A stretch of DNA of 10,722 bases from CAYHOI01 sp964358175 (GCA_964358175.1 CAYHOI010000066.1:1-10722), one strand, 5' to 3'; numbered from the stretch's first letter, positions 1 through 7,817 are shown. Notes: generated from the letters alone by a model not told the origin. A program made the numbers and translations.

Positions 1-67
1 TAAATTAAGAATACATGAAATTCCTCGATATTAATAGCTCATATTATGACCGTTCTCAGTATAAGCA

Positions 68-105
68 CCCCCGCCGCCCCCTGATGGTGTCAGGGTCAGC
101 GGGGG
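68..105 (-). terminator. Strong GC-rich hairpin after the 343-residue gene
   Basis: An outer 7-bp stem (cccccgc at 68-74 with gcggggg at 99-105) encloses a small internal loop and an inner 6-bp stem (ccctga 79-84, tcaggg 90-95) around the 5-nt loop tggtg. It begins about 20 bases past the stop codon of the minus-strand gene ending at 126, where a transcription terminator is expected. No run of U follows on the minus strand, so it is not a classical intrinsic terminator. It may instead protect the 3' end of the mRNA or act with Rho. Confidence 0.5.
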
Positions 106-125
106 ACGAAATCAAAACGGGATGA

Positions 126-1157
126 CTACTTGTTTCTGTCCTGAAACCAGAGGGCTTCCTTCAAAGCTTTAGCAGATAATGCCTCATCTAGGTCGCTTGG
201 GGTACGAGCATATTCTTCCTGTTTATCTTCCGATAATAGGAGCTCCCTTTTCACTTCTTCGGTTAATGCTCGCCCCTCAAGTGTTTTTGCCGGATACTCA
301 CTACCACCCACCAACCACACTTTGTCCTCTGAACTTGCTTCGTGCCTAAGTTGTATTTGCCGGTCTGCGATGACCTGGAAAAGAGTCATATTCCCTGAAT
401 AATAATCGTCGCCAGATCCGGGTTCTTTACGAACGTTAGTGTATTCGGCTGTTTTGTTGTCGCTATCATAAGTTTCATAGCTGCTCTCAATTGCAGAACT
501 AGTTGAGCCCTTATTGATCTTGTTATCTGTCCTCTTCTCCTTTTTTGTTGGTTCTGGCAATGTGAATTTGTCCTTGTATTTCTCCTGCAACGCCTTAAGT
601 AAAAGGTTCCCCTCAGTAACCGGTCTTTCGTCAGCACCTCCGTCATTGGTGTTAGCTAAATAATCTTGGATATTCGGGTTCAGATTAGTACGAACCCCCA
701 CCAGTGCCGTGATAATCTCTTCCCGTTGATTATCTTCATATCCGCTAAAGTCCTTTAAAAGGTAAGTCCTTGGATTTCCATTATATGTACTAACTGTAAG
801 GATAAAGTCTCCGCTTTCGATATCCTGAGTAATGGTATCATATCTATGATCAAACTGTTCTTTTCCATTCGTCTCCTGGTAGAGAAATACCCCTTTTTCA
901 GAATCGGATGTGGAGAACACTAGCCATCGTAGATGGGAGTCAATTTCCCTCCCCCTAGGATTGGTAGTGATTTCTGTACTCATAGTCGCTACGGATTTTC
1001 TATCCCAAGCCCCAGTAGCCCCAGTAGCCGCAGTAGCCGCAGTAGCCGCAGTAGCCGCAGTCCCCATAGCAGTACTGCTTTTTTCCAGCACCCCTGCCCC
1101 TGTTTTGTAAAGCCTATACGCTGCATGCCCAATACTTTGCCCTATTGATTCTCCCAT
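126..1157 (-). CDS. Hypothetical protein with Thr-Ala-Ala repeat linker, 343 residues
   Basis: I do not recognise the family. The start chosen is the ATG at 1157, because the Shine-Dalgarno AAAGGAG (1167-1173) lies 9 bases upstream of it; an ATG at 1166 would directly abut that site. Residues 1-31 contain Gly/Ala-rich potential helix (GQSIGHAAYRLYKTGAGVLE). Residues 33-50 are a Thr-Ala-Ala/Gly low-complexity linker encoded by a 9-bp tandem repeat. Residues from about 65 to 165 look like a folded mixed alpha/beta region (for example WLVFSTSDSEKGVFLYQE). A polar Lys/Ser/Thr/Asp-rich stretch then leads to a C-terminal segment rich in Glu and Leu, probably helical. No signal peptide or membrane segment is visible, so the product is cytoplasmic or exported by a system without a cleaved signal. 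The stop is TAG, followed by a strong hairpin. Downstream of mutS, its own leader of several hundred bases suggests separate transcription. Confidence 0.75.
   Translation of the reverse strand: MGESIGQSIGHAAYRLYKTGAGVLEKSSTAMGTAATAATAATAATGATGAWDRKSVATMSTEITTNPRGREIDSHLRWLVFSTSDSEKGVFLYQETNGKEQFDHRYDTITQDIESGDFILTVSTYNGNPRTYLLKDFSGYEDNQREEIITALVGVRTNLNPNIQDYLANTNDGGADERPVTEGNLLLKALQEKYKDKFTLPEPTKKEKRTDNKINKGSTSSAIESSYETYDSDNKTAEYTNVRKEPGSGDDYYSGNMTLFQVIADRQIQLRHEASSEDKVWLVGGSEYPAKTLEGRALTEEVKRELLLSEDKQEEYARTPSDLDEALSAKALKEALWFQDRNK
1008..1061. repeat. 9-bp tandem repeat, six units
   Basis: Six head-to-tail 9-bp units lie inside the minus-strand 343-residue gene. Two read agccccagt and four read agccgcagt on the plus strand. 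They encode Thr-Ala-Ala (four units) and Thr-Gly-Ala (two units). The unit is a multiple of three, so gain or loss of copies changes linker length without breaking the frame. The four identical copies suggest recent expansion by replication slippage. Confidence 0.95.
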
Positions 1158-1166
1158 AATGATCAT

Positions 1167-1173
1167 CTCCTTT
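1167..1173 (-). promoter_or_regulatory. Shine-Dalgarno that decides the start at 1157
   Basis: AAAGGAG on the minus strand ends directly before an ATG at 1166 and lies 9 bases before the ATG at 1157. The spacing favours the second ATG. Confidence 0.75.
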
Positions 1174-1293
1174 ATTTTTTTGACTGATTCTATTTTCGAA
1201 TACGATGCAGAATCCTCCTTTCTTCAAGGTTTCAGACAAAATTAATCGAAAAATACTTCCTGAACACCCTGAAAGATTTTACCCATCAAACAA

Positions 1294-1316
1294 GTAGTCG
1301 AGGACTACGACCTCGA
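1294..1316. other. Two mutually exclusive small hairpins
   Basis: Hairpin A pairs gtagtc (1294-1299) with gactac (1303-1308) around a 3-nt loop. Hairpin B pairs tcgagg (1298-1303) with cctcga (1311-1316) around a 7-nt loop. They share bases 1298-1308, so only one can form at a time. They lie about 140 bases upstream of the 343-residue gene, within what would be its 5' leader if transcription starts further up. Both stems are only 6 bp, so a regulatory switch is speculative. Confidence 0.35.
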
Positions 1317-1383
1317 GCTCCCAGATGCGAACTCAAGTGGTCGGGTCATTTCAACTGCTTATAATTAAGTTATCGTACGGAAA

Positions 1384-1398
1384 ATGAAATAATTTCAT
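1384..1398. promoter_or_regulatory. 15-bp perfect dyad, operator-like
   Basis: atgaaat and atttcat flank a single central a, giving a perfect inverted repeat of 7-bp arms. It is AT-rich and lies just upstream of the possible plus-strand promoter at 1404-1430, a common position for a repressor site. No regulator gene is recognisable nearby. Confidence 0.3.
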
Positions 1399-1403
1399 CG
1401 AAG

Positions 1404-1430
1404 TTGTCCGCTGATAAAAATTTCTATAAT
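1404..1430 (+). promoter_or_regulatory. Possible promoter reading into the palindrome
   Basis: A perfect TATAAT (1425-1430) is preceded by TTGTCC (1404-1409), a 4-of-6 match to the -35 consensus, with a short 15-bp spacer. Transcription would start near 1437, within a few bases of the left end of the long palindrome, and the RNA would fold on itself. The short spacer makes this uncertain. Confidence 0.3.
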
Positions 1431-1433
1431 AAA

Positions 1434-1629
1434 CGCCAAACCTTTGCTTTAAGTCATTGTCATGAAACTACCTTTACATCTGACTTGTCTTTTTGTCCGT
1501 CTTCTGCGTTGTGGAATCTTTCACATAGCCAAACTATGCGAAAGATTCCAAGCCTTGAAGCCAAATCAAAAATACTGCGTGATCTGTAAAGGTTATTTCG
1601 TTCCAATTCCTAAAGCGAAAAAGGTAGCG
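1434..1629. repeat. Long imperfect palindrome, about 196 bp
   Basis: The left arm (1434-1528) and right arm (1534-1629) are inverted copies meeting at the 5-nt loop ccaaa (1529-1533). The innermost 16 bp (1513-1528 with 1534-1549) pair with one mismatch that would be a G-U wobble in plus-strand RNA. Further out, clear matching blocks remain, such as acctttaca (1470-1478) with tgtaaaggt (1585-1593), tttttg with caaaaa, and gcttta with taaagc near the ends. Hand alignment matches roughly two thirds of positions with a few one-base gaps. Similarity stops abruptly at both outer ends. It may be a decayed miniature inverted-repeat element or a structured RNA. No flanking target duplication was found. 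The right end overlaps the last codons of the small ORF at 1610-1786. Confidence 0.85.
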
Positions 1630-1786
1630 TGTGATGAGCGTGAAAGTAGGCCATATCCTGAGTGGTCACATAGTCTGTGATCAGAGCTTGACAGTCCTGG
1701 CATACAAAACACTTTTCTGGATATTGGCGATGATGAAGGATCCCTTGGAAGGTTACATTCTTATGATGGCAGTGTTGTTTCCCCAT
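1610..1786 (-). CDS. Small Cys/His-rich protein, 58 residues
   Basis: The frame starts at an ATG (1786) with a strong Shine-Dalgarno, GGGGAGGA (1791-1798), only a few bases upstream, and ends at TAG. The peptide contains HCHH at residues 5-8, a C-x2-C-x2-C cluster at Cys26, Cys29 and Cys32 (KCFVCQDCQ), and HAHH at 49-52. This composition suggests a zinc-binding knuckle or ribbon, though I cannot assign a family. It begins 111 bases after the mutS stop on the same strand and could be the last cistron of that transcript. The final six codons (TLPFSL) lie inside the right end of the long palindrome, so the present C-terminus may have been created when that element arrived, truncating a longer protein. 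It could also be a remnant of a transposase-type zinc ribbon. The ribosome binding site and dense Cys/His content argue against chance, but the short length leaves doubt. Confidence 0.5.
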   Translation of the reverse strand: MGKQHCHHKNVTFQGILHHRQYPEKCFVCQDCQALITDYVTTQDMAYFHAHHTLPFSL

Positions 1787-1897
1787 ACAGTCCTCCCCCG
1801 AAGTTGGTATGCATTATCCCCCTGTTTTCAGCACACACCGTTCAAATCTGATTGTCTTATATAGGGTAATATTCCCTCAAAAAAGGAAAGTTAAACA

Positions 1898-4351
1898 TTA
1901 AAATAAACTTAATTGATCAGCCTTGGCTTTTTTGGTTTTGTAAAGCGAGATATGTTCTTGTTGTAAGCCCTCCAAAATACGCTCTGCTTCCTGGGTAACG
2001 TCTTCCGGAACTCCCGCGATCTGTGCAACATGAATACCGTAGCTTTTCTCGGCTTTTCCAGGAACCACTTTGTAGGTGAATCGAATGCGTTTGCCCTCTT
2101 CAACGATGGCGACATTCATATTTTTCATGAGCGGATTGCGTGAAGCAAGAGAGGTCATTTCGTGATAATGGGTGGCGAAGAGCGTTTTGGCCTGAAGATG
2201 TTGATAAATATGTTTCGCAATGGCTGCGGCGAGACTCAGTCCATCGAAGGTCGACGTGCCCCGTCCGATCTCATCCATGATGATAAAAGAGTTGGAGGTG
2301 GCATTGTTCAGGATATCGGCGGACTCAAGCATCTCCACCATGAACGTGCTTTTCCCCTCAAAGAGGTTATCGCTTGCGCCGATTCGTGCAAAAAGCTTAT
2401 CGATCAGACAGATATCGGCGCTCTGTGCCGGCACAAAGCTACCGACCTGGGCCATGATAAGGGTCAAGGCCACTTGGCGCATATATGTCGATTTTCCGGC
2501 CATGTTTGGTCCGGTCAACAGAATGAAGTTGACCTTGTCGGGAGCCAGGTACACATCGTTAGGAACAAAGGCTTTCCCCATAGAATTTTGTTCGATAATG
2601 GGATGTCTGGCGTTTTTGAGCACAATTCGTCCTTGGACATTGTAGGTGGGCTTCACATACAAATGATCAATGGCCACCTTCGCAAGCGAAGCGATACAGT
2701 CCAGGATAGCTATTTTTCCTGCCAACTCAGAGAGCATCGGACAGGAGGGCAGGATAGATTGAATGAGTTGCTCATAGAGAAGGAGTTCCTTCTTGAGGAG
2801 AATATCATCTGCATGAAGAATAAAGTCTTCCTTGGTCTTGAGTTCCTCTGTGTAATAACGTTCCGCATTGGCCATGGTTTGTTTGCGAATGAAGGTGCTG
2901 GGTACTTTCTCAAGATGGGTGCTGGTGATCTCGATGTAATATCCAAAGATCCGATTGTAACTGATTTTGAGCGACTTGATGCCAGTCTCTTGTCGTAGCT
3001 TCTCCTCATAGTTCACGAACCAATTTTTTCCCTCAGCAACTTGAGCCCGTAGAGCATCCAGCTCGGGGAATGTCCCGCTTCGAATAAATCCACCCGAACT
3101 CAACAGGGCAGGGGGTTCGTCGATGAGCGTGGTGGCTATCGAGTTGACCAGAGACTGCGTATTGTCGAGCCAGCTTTCTGGAAAAAGGACAAGTTCGTGG
3201 AACGCTTTCCCTGCCCGGTAGAGATGTTGATAGATTTCAGGAAGCTGTACCAAAGACTGTTTAATGGATACGAGATCTTTCGGGTGGGCAAGTCCGTTGA
3301 GGAGGCGTGTATTTAATCGTTCAATGTCATAGACCGTCTCCAAAATGCGGAGTACAAAGTGTAACACGGTTTGATTCTGGTAGAAAAAATCTACTGCATC
3401 TAGGCGCTGTCGGATCAATGCCAAATCGTACAGTGGTCGAATCAGCCACTTTCGCAAAAGCCGAGTGCCCATGGGGGTTTTGGTTTGGTCCATTACCCAG
3501 AGTAATGATCCCGATTTTGTGTGCGGATTCATGGGGGTAATGACTTCCAGATTGCGAAGGGTGATGGCCCCAATTCCCATGTATTGATGGACTTCATAAC
3601 GCTTCGGACGCAACAGATTCTTGGAGCTTTTTCGAGTTTTATTCAGATAGACGGTAATGCAAGCAAGTGCCTGAATCCCTGAATGGAACGATTCAAGTCC
3701 GAGGCCTTCCAGGCTGAAAAGATTAAAATAGTCGCCCAATATTTTCTCCGACTCACGGGTAGAACAAATAGTTACAGGGGTGATATAACGACCTTTTAAT
3801 AAATCGGCCTCAATCTGAGGAGGAACAAGGACCTCTCGAGGATCGATTTTCTCGAGTTCGTCCAAAAGTTCGACCGTTGTCGCAAGCTCGGTCACCCAGA
3901 ATTCGCCTGTAGATATATCGCAATAGGCAAGGCCATAGCAGGGCTTTGTAGGATCGAGCGTAACGGCCATAAGAAAGTTGTTGAGTCCGGAGGATAAGTA
4001 ATTGTCCTCAAGAAGAGTGCCCGGGGTAAGAATATTGACGACTTCTCTTCGCGTAATTCCCTTGGAGAGGCTTGGATCTTCAGTTTGTTCACAGATTGCG
4101 ATTTTAATATTGTGTGCTAGGAGTTTAGGGATATAGGTATTTGCACTGTGATGTGGAATGCCACACATGGGAATTTTGTGGCCATTTTCGTCTTTACCTC
4201 GTGAAGTCAGCGTTAACCCAAGAATTCGAGAGGCTTTGTAGGCATCTTCATAAAACATTTCGTAGAAATCACCCAGACGAAAAAAGACAATAGCATCCTC
4301 ATGGGCCATTTTGATGTCGTAATACTGTTTCATCATGGGGGTGATGGTCAT
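1898..4351 (-). CDS. mutS: DNA mismatch repair protein MutS
   Basis: MutS recognises base mismatches and small loops in newly replicated DNA and, in its ATP-bound state, recruits MutL. The 817-residue protein has the mismatch-contacting Phe-x-Glu at residues 29-31 (GDFYEMF) in an N-terminal domain I. Connector, lever and clamp domains follow through the middle. The ATPase has Walker A GPNMAGKST at 614-622, the conserved segment FARIGASDNLFEGKSTF at 654-670, Walker B IIMDEIGRGTS at 690-700 and the ATH motif at 726-728. It ends exactly with QLSLF, which fits the sliding-clamp-binding pentapeptide, and has no tetramerisation tail like that after about residue 800 in the 853-residue E. coli protein. 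Its ATG overlaps the pheT stop in ATGA. No Shine-Dalgarno is evident, so translation probably depends on coupling to pheT. Nothing looks damaged. Regulation presumably follows the pheS promoter. Confidence 0.98.
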   Translation of the reverse strand: MTITPMMKQYYDIKMAHEDAIVFFRLGDFYEMFYEDAYKASRILGLTLTSRGKDENGHKIPMCGIPHHSANTYIPKLLAHNIKIAICEQTEDPSLSKGITRREVVNILTPGTLLEDNYLSSGLNNFLMAVTLDPTKPCYGLAYCDISTGEFWVTELATTVELLDELEKIDPREVLVPPQIEADLLKGRYITPVTICSTRESEKILGDYFNLFSLEGLGLESFHSGIQALACITVYLNKTRKSSKNLLRPKRYEVHQYMGIGAITLRNLEVITPMNPHTKSGSLLWVMDQTKTPMGTRLLRKWLIRPLYDLALIRQRLDAVDFFYQNQTVLHFVLRILETVYDIERLNTRLLNGLAHPKDLVSIKQSLVQLPEIYQHLYRAGKAFHELVLFPESWLDNTQSLVNSIATTLIDEPPALLSSGGFIRSGTFPELDALRAQVAEGKNWFVNYEEKLRQETGIKSLKISYNRIFGYYIEITSTHLEKVPSTFIRKQTMANAERYYTEELKTKEDFILHADDILLKKELLLYEQLIQSILPSCPMLSELAGKIAILDCIASLAKVAIDHLYVKPTYNVQGRIVLKNARHPIIEQNSMGKAFVPNDVYLAPDKVNFILLTGPNMAGKSTYMRQVALTLIMAQVGSFVPAQSADICLIDKLFARIGASDNLFEGKSTFMVEMLESADILNNATSNSFIIMDEIGRGTSTFDGLSLAAAIAKHIYQHLQAKTLFATHYHEMTSLASRNPLMKNMNVAIVEEGKRIRFTYKVVPGKAEKSYGIHVAQIAGVPEDVTQEAERILEGLQQEHISLYKTKKAKADQLSLF

Positions 4352-6738
4352 GCGAAAATAATCTGAAACTTCGTTTCAATAACGCGAGTGATGGTTTGAA
4401 CACGCTCTCGAACCATGTCTTCGGTTAAAGTGCCCTTATCACTCTGGAATTCGGCAGAGAGGACGAGATTTATCTTGTCCTCTCCATATTTTTTGCCATC
4501 GTAAACATCGATCAGACGGATGGACAGGAGATGCTCTACTTTGGACGCGTTAATTGCCTTAAGAATGGTTTCATAGGGAATGGTTCGATCGATCCAAAAT
4601 GAAATATCCCTCTGAACTTTTGGGAACAGCGAAAAGGGCTCGAAACGATTTTTGGTATGAAGATACTTGGCCAGTATAGGGACGAAGAATTCGATATAAT
4701 GCACAGTTTTTTTGAAACCGTAATGTTTGGTAATGACGGGATGGATCTCACCACAGACGGCCAGGGTGTCTTTGCCAAGACGGGCTTCACATGAACGGAA
4801 CGGGTGTAGGAAGGGGAATCGTTTGTTATCTGCGAACGATAATTTTTTATGGACCAATGTATGCAAGCAGTTTTCCAGTATGCCTTTGATATCGAAGAAT
4901 TCGAAGGGTTGATTGGCTTTTTCGTAGGGAGCGTCATCTCGTCGTCCGGCGATGATCAGTCCGCACCGTAATTCTTCTTGAATCAGATCTCCGTTTTTGT
5001 AAAAAATGCTGCCGATCTCAAAATGCTTTAGCTCTTGAACCAGATTGTGGGCATTGTACGCATAGTTCTTGAGCAAGCTGATACACAGATTTGGCCGAAG
5101 AACCGATTCTGTATGACTGATGGGGTTCTGAATCTCCACCAGCGAATGGTCGTAGAGCAGGGCGTGTTCGTCCGGCGACACCATGGAGTAAGAGACGATT
5201 TCCGAGGCGCCATGACCCGTTAGAAGCTCACGCAATTGATCGTTTAGCTCAACGAATGTTTTTGGCTGGCAGTTTTCTGAAAAATCAGTGATGGGAGGCA
5301 AGACCCCCTCAATCAAAGCATAGCCGGACATTCGGCCTATTTCCTCGACGAGATCCGCGTGTCGGAATACATCATACTGTCGAAAGCTTGGGGTGTGTGC
5401 TGTCAGATTATGGCTGGCGTCCGACTTTATTTGAAACCCCAACGACGTAAGGATCCTTGTCATTTTCGCGGTTATAAGCGTGGTGCCCAGGAGCGCGTTG
5501 ATGCGATCAGGCCGAAAGGGAATGCCAATCGGCGAGGGGGCTACATCCGGCTGAATGTCCATGATTTCCGAAGCGATCTGTCCACCGGCCAATTCCAAAA
5601 TTAACAAGATTGCTCGACGAAATGCGGCCTCAATCGTCGGGTAGTCGACCCCCTTTTCGAAGCGCTGGCTGGACTCGGAACGTTGTGCCAGCTCAAAAGC
5701 GGTTTTTCGGATACTGACAGCATTAAAAAAAGCACTTTCCAATACAATATCCGTTGTATCGGCGCTGATCGCGGAATGAAGCCCACCCATAATGCCGGCG
5801 AGTGCCAGAGGTTTTTCACTGTCCGCGATTACCAAATGAGAAGACGTGAGCGTAACAGACTCACCGTTCAGTAAGGTGATCGACTCCTGATCGTGAGCCT
5901 GGCGCACAATGATGCGGGCTTTCGTAATGTTTGCATAACTAAATGCGTGCAGCGGTTGTCCCAATTCGAGCATCACATAGTTGGTAATATCAACGATGTT
6001 ATTGATACAAGAGAGGCCTGCGGCATTCAGCCGTCGCTGCATCCATTCTGGAGAATCAGCCAGGCGAACTCCCTGAATCGCAATTCCCATATAGCGTTTA
6101 CACAGGGCGGGTGCGTCGATTTGGATGGAAAGTGGCCGGGTTTTGGCTGAAGACGCTTTTTGAGAATAGATAGGGACTTCTTTAAGCGGTTGATCCGTAA
6201 TGGCGGCAATCTCACGTGCGATTCCCCGTATACTCAGTAAATCACCTCGATTGGGGAGAACAGCCACGGTGAGAACGGTTTCCAGGTTCAAATACTCGAC
6301 AATGTTTTGGCCGAGAGGCGCCGTCGAAGGAAGAATCAAAATACCTTCGGCCGTTTCGGCTAAGCCAAGCTCTTTCTGGGAACAGAGCATTCCTTCACTG
6401 TTTATGCCACGCAGAGAGGATGCTTTGATCGATAGTCCATTCGGCAGAAGGGCTCCATCCAGTGCGACCGGTACATAATCGCCAACGTTAACATTGGTGG
6501 CCCCGGTGACAATCTGTCGGGTAACGGAGCCTATATCAAGCTGACAAACAACCAGTTTGTCGGCATTGGGATGTTTGTCTATGGCAATAATTTTCCCGAC
6601 CACCACATGGGTGATACGTTTGGCCGAATCATGAACCTCTTCGACTTCACAGCTGTGTTCAAGAAGCGATGAAACAATTTGATCGGTAGAACCCGTGTTT
6701 TCTATGAAATCGTTAAGCCATCCCAGAGGAAGTTTCAT
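4348..6738 (-). CDS. pheT: Phenylalanyl-tRNA synthetase beta subunit
   Basis: PheT is the large subunit of the (alpha-beta)2 enzyme that charges tRNA-Phe; it binds tRNA and edits mischarged tyrosine. The 796-residue length is normal. In order it has an N-terminal start (MKLPLGWLNDF), an EMAP-II-like tRNA-binding domain at about 39-150 (HPNADKLVVCQLD, INSEGMLCS), the B3/B4 editing domain at about 205-380 (NNIVDITNYVMLELGQPLHA, LAGIMGG), the B5 domain at about 400-470, the catalytic-like core with the LRPN and FEIG motifs at about 547-576, and the anticodon-binding FDX-ACB domain from about 703 to the end (FPKVQRDISF). Its ATG overlaps the pheS stop in ATGA. GGAG lies 8 bases upstream inside pheS, so it is both coupled and able to initiate directly. 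The stop overlaps the mutS start. Confidence 0.98.
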   Translation of the reverse strand: MKLPLGWLNDFIENTGSTDQIVSSLLEHSCEVEEVHDSAKRITHVVVGKIIAIDKHPNADKLVVCQLDIGSVTRQIVTGATNVNVGDYVPVALDGALLPNGLSIKASSLRGINSEGMLCSQKELGLAETAEGILILPSTAPLGQNIVEYLNLETVLTVAVLPNRGDLLSIRGIAREIAAITDQPLKEVPIYSQKASSAKTRPLSIQIDAPALCKRYMGIAIQGVRLADSPEWMQRRLNAAGLSCINNIVDITNYVMLELGQPLHAFSYANITKARIIVRQAHDQESITLLNGESVTLTSSHLVIADSEKPLALAGIMGGLHSAISADTTDIVLESAFFNAVSIRKTAFELAQRSESSQRFEKGVDYPTIEAAFRRAILLILELAGGQIASEIMDIQPDVAPSPIGIPFRPDRINALLGTTLITAKMTRILTSLGFQIKSDASHNLTAHTPSFRQYDVFRHADLVEEIGRMSGYALIEGVLPPITDFSENCQPKTFVELNDQLRELLTGHGASEIVSYSMVSPDEHALLYDHSLVEIQNPISHTESVLRPNLCISLLKNYAYNAHNLVQELKHFEIGSIFYKNGDLIQEELRCGLIIAGRRDDAPYEKANQPFEFFDIKGILENCLHTLVHKKLSFADNKRFPFLHPFRSCEARLGKDTLAVCGEIHPVITKHYGFKKTVHYIEFFVPILAKYLHTKNRFEPFSLFPKVQRDISFWIDRTIPYETILKAINASKVEHLLSIRLIDVYDGKKYGEDKINLVLSAEFQSDKGTLTEDMVRERVQTITRVIETKFQIIFA

Positions 6739-7760
6739 CGAAAGTTCTCCAGAAAAAAAGCGTGATTATCGTAGAAAAGCTTGATATTTGGAATGCCGTA
6801 TTTGAGGATGGCCAGACGTTCGACACCCATACCGAAAGCGAATCCGCTATATTTTTCAGGATCGATACCCACATTCTCAAGAACAGCGGGGTCTACCATG
6901 CCAGCCCCCAATACTTCCAGCCAGCCGGATCCTTTGCACATGCCACAGCCCTTTCCACGGCAAATGACACAAGCCACATCTACTTCGACGCTAGGCTCCG
7001 TAAAGGGGAAGAAACTCGGGCGAAGCCGAATTTGGCTATCCTTGAAGAAGAAGTGATCAAGAAAGTACTGAAGGGTAGCCTTGAGGTGAGCAAAGGAAAC
7101 CTTTTCATCCACATATAACCCTTCGACCTGGTGAAACACCGGAGAGTGCGAGATGTCCGCATCATGACGAAACACTCGCCCAGGCATGATGACACGCACC
7201 GGCGGAGGAAATTGTTCTAAAATATGAATTTGAACATTCGAGGTATGTGTACGAAGAAGCATCGGGGTGACATGCTTCAGGTAGAACGTGTCATGCATGT
7301 CTCGGGCAGGATGATCTTTCGCGAAATTAAGGGCGCTGAAATTGTAGTAATCGGTTTCGACTTCAGGTCCCTCAGCCACCATAAAGCCAAGAGGAGCAAA
7401 GATTCTCTGAATATCGCGGGTTACCTGGGTAATGGGATGAAGGGTGCCCTTTGGCGTCATGCGGGAGGGAAGGGTATAGTCGACTTTTTCAGCGGCCAGG
7501 CGTTGATTGGTTTCGAGCTCATCCAATTCGCGAGCTTTTGTGGAAATGGATTCGACGATGGAATCCTTGAGAGCGTGAATTTGTGGGCCGAGGATTTTTT
7601 TCTCCTCGATAGACAGAGTTGATAACTGTTTGAGGAGATCATTGAGTGGAGATTTTTTACCCAGGAACTGAATGCGAATTGATTCAAGATCTTCGTTGCT
7701 TTTGCAGGAATGGATTTTGAAAGAAAAGGCTCTCTGGAGTGTCTCTATTTGATCCTTCAT
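6735..7760 (-). CDS. pheS: Phenylalanyl-tRNA synthetase alpha subunit
   Basis: PheS is the catalytic subunit that activates phenylalanine and transfers it to tRNA-Phe together with PheT. With the ATG at 7760 it has 341 residues. An N-terminal coiled-coil tRNA arm (IRIQFLGKKSPL at 28-39) sits at the same depth as in the E. coli enzyme. Class II motif 1 is at about 124-160 (GFMVAEGPEVE, HPARDMHDTFY), motif 2 at 197-214 (FRHDADISHSPVFHQVEG) and motif 3 at 306-323 (GFAFGMGVERL). Ala308 corresponds to the E. coli Ala294 that lines the amino-acid pocket. A four-cysteine CxxC-x4-CxxC cluster (Cys264, 267, 272, 275) is a probable zinc site found in many bacterial PheS. The frame can be extended 14 codons to a TTG at 7802. 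That start is poorer: it lacks a ribosome site, adds non-homologous residues and would include the promoter. Neither start has a Shine-Dalgarno. Confidence 0.96.
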   Translation of the reverse strand: MKDQIETLQRAFSFKIHSCKSNEDLESIRIQFLGKKSPLNDLLKQLSTLSIEEKKILGPQIHALKDSIVESISTKARELDELETNQRLAAEKVDYTLPSRMTPKGTLHPITQVTRDIQRIFAPLGFMVAEGPEVETDYYNFSALNFAKDHPARDMHDTFYLKHVTPMLLRTHTSNVQIHILEQFPPPVRVIMPGRVFRHDADISHSPVFHQVEGLYVDEKVSFAHLKATLQYFLDHFFFKDSQIRLRPSFFPFTEPSVEVDVACVICRGKGCGMCKGSGWLEVLGAGMVDPAVLENVGIDPEKYSGFAFGMGVERLAILKYGIPNIKLFYDNHAFFLENFR

Positions 7761-7769
7761 GACGCAGTC

Positions 7770-7798
7770 ATTATAAGACCGGTTATTCAATGACACAA
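7770..7798 (-). promoter_or_regulatory. Promoter of the pheS-pheT-mutS operon
   Basis: On the minus strand a perfect TATAAT (7770-7775) lies 17 bp from TTGTGT (7793-7798), which keeps the TTG of the -35 box. Transcription starting 7 bases past the -10 would begin near 7763, only about three bases before the pheS ATG. That makes the message effectively leaderless and fits the lack of a ribosome binding site. The -35 box overlaps that of the divergent promoter. Confidence 0.6.
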
Positions 7799-7817
7799 CC
7801 AAAAAAGACGATACAAT
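7790..7817 (+). promoter_or_regulatory. Divergent promoter of the repeat-protein gene
   Basis: ATGACA (7790-7795) and TACAAT (7812-7817) each match the sigma-70-type consensus at five of six positions and are 16 bp apart. The predicted start is near 7824, giving a leader of about 50 bases. The -35 element shares bases 7793-7795 with the pheS -35, so polymerase can probably occupy only one promoter at a time. Confidence 0.5.

Noticed and set aside
1766..1814. 16-codon leader peptide with a GGGGG site, overlapping the start of the Cys/His mini-protein
   Set aside because: Spacing to the ATG is too short and the peptide has no informative composition, so chance is likely.
1862..1897. Intrinsic terminator after mutS (T-run with gggaatattaccc)
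   Set aside because: The T-run lies before, not after, the weak dyad in the direction of transcription.
2162..2998. 278-codon open frame on the plus strand inside mutS
   Set aside because: It is antisense to the ATPase and clamp domains of a clearly intact mutS and shows no motif or ribosome site, so it is a shadow frame.
7761..7802. N-terminal extension of pheS to a TTG start
   Set aside because: The added 14 residues have no counterpart in PheS, there is no ribosome site, and the segment contains the best promoter.
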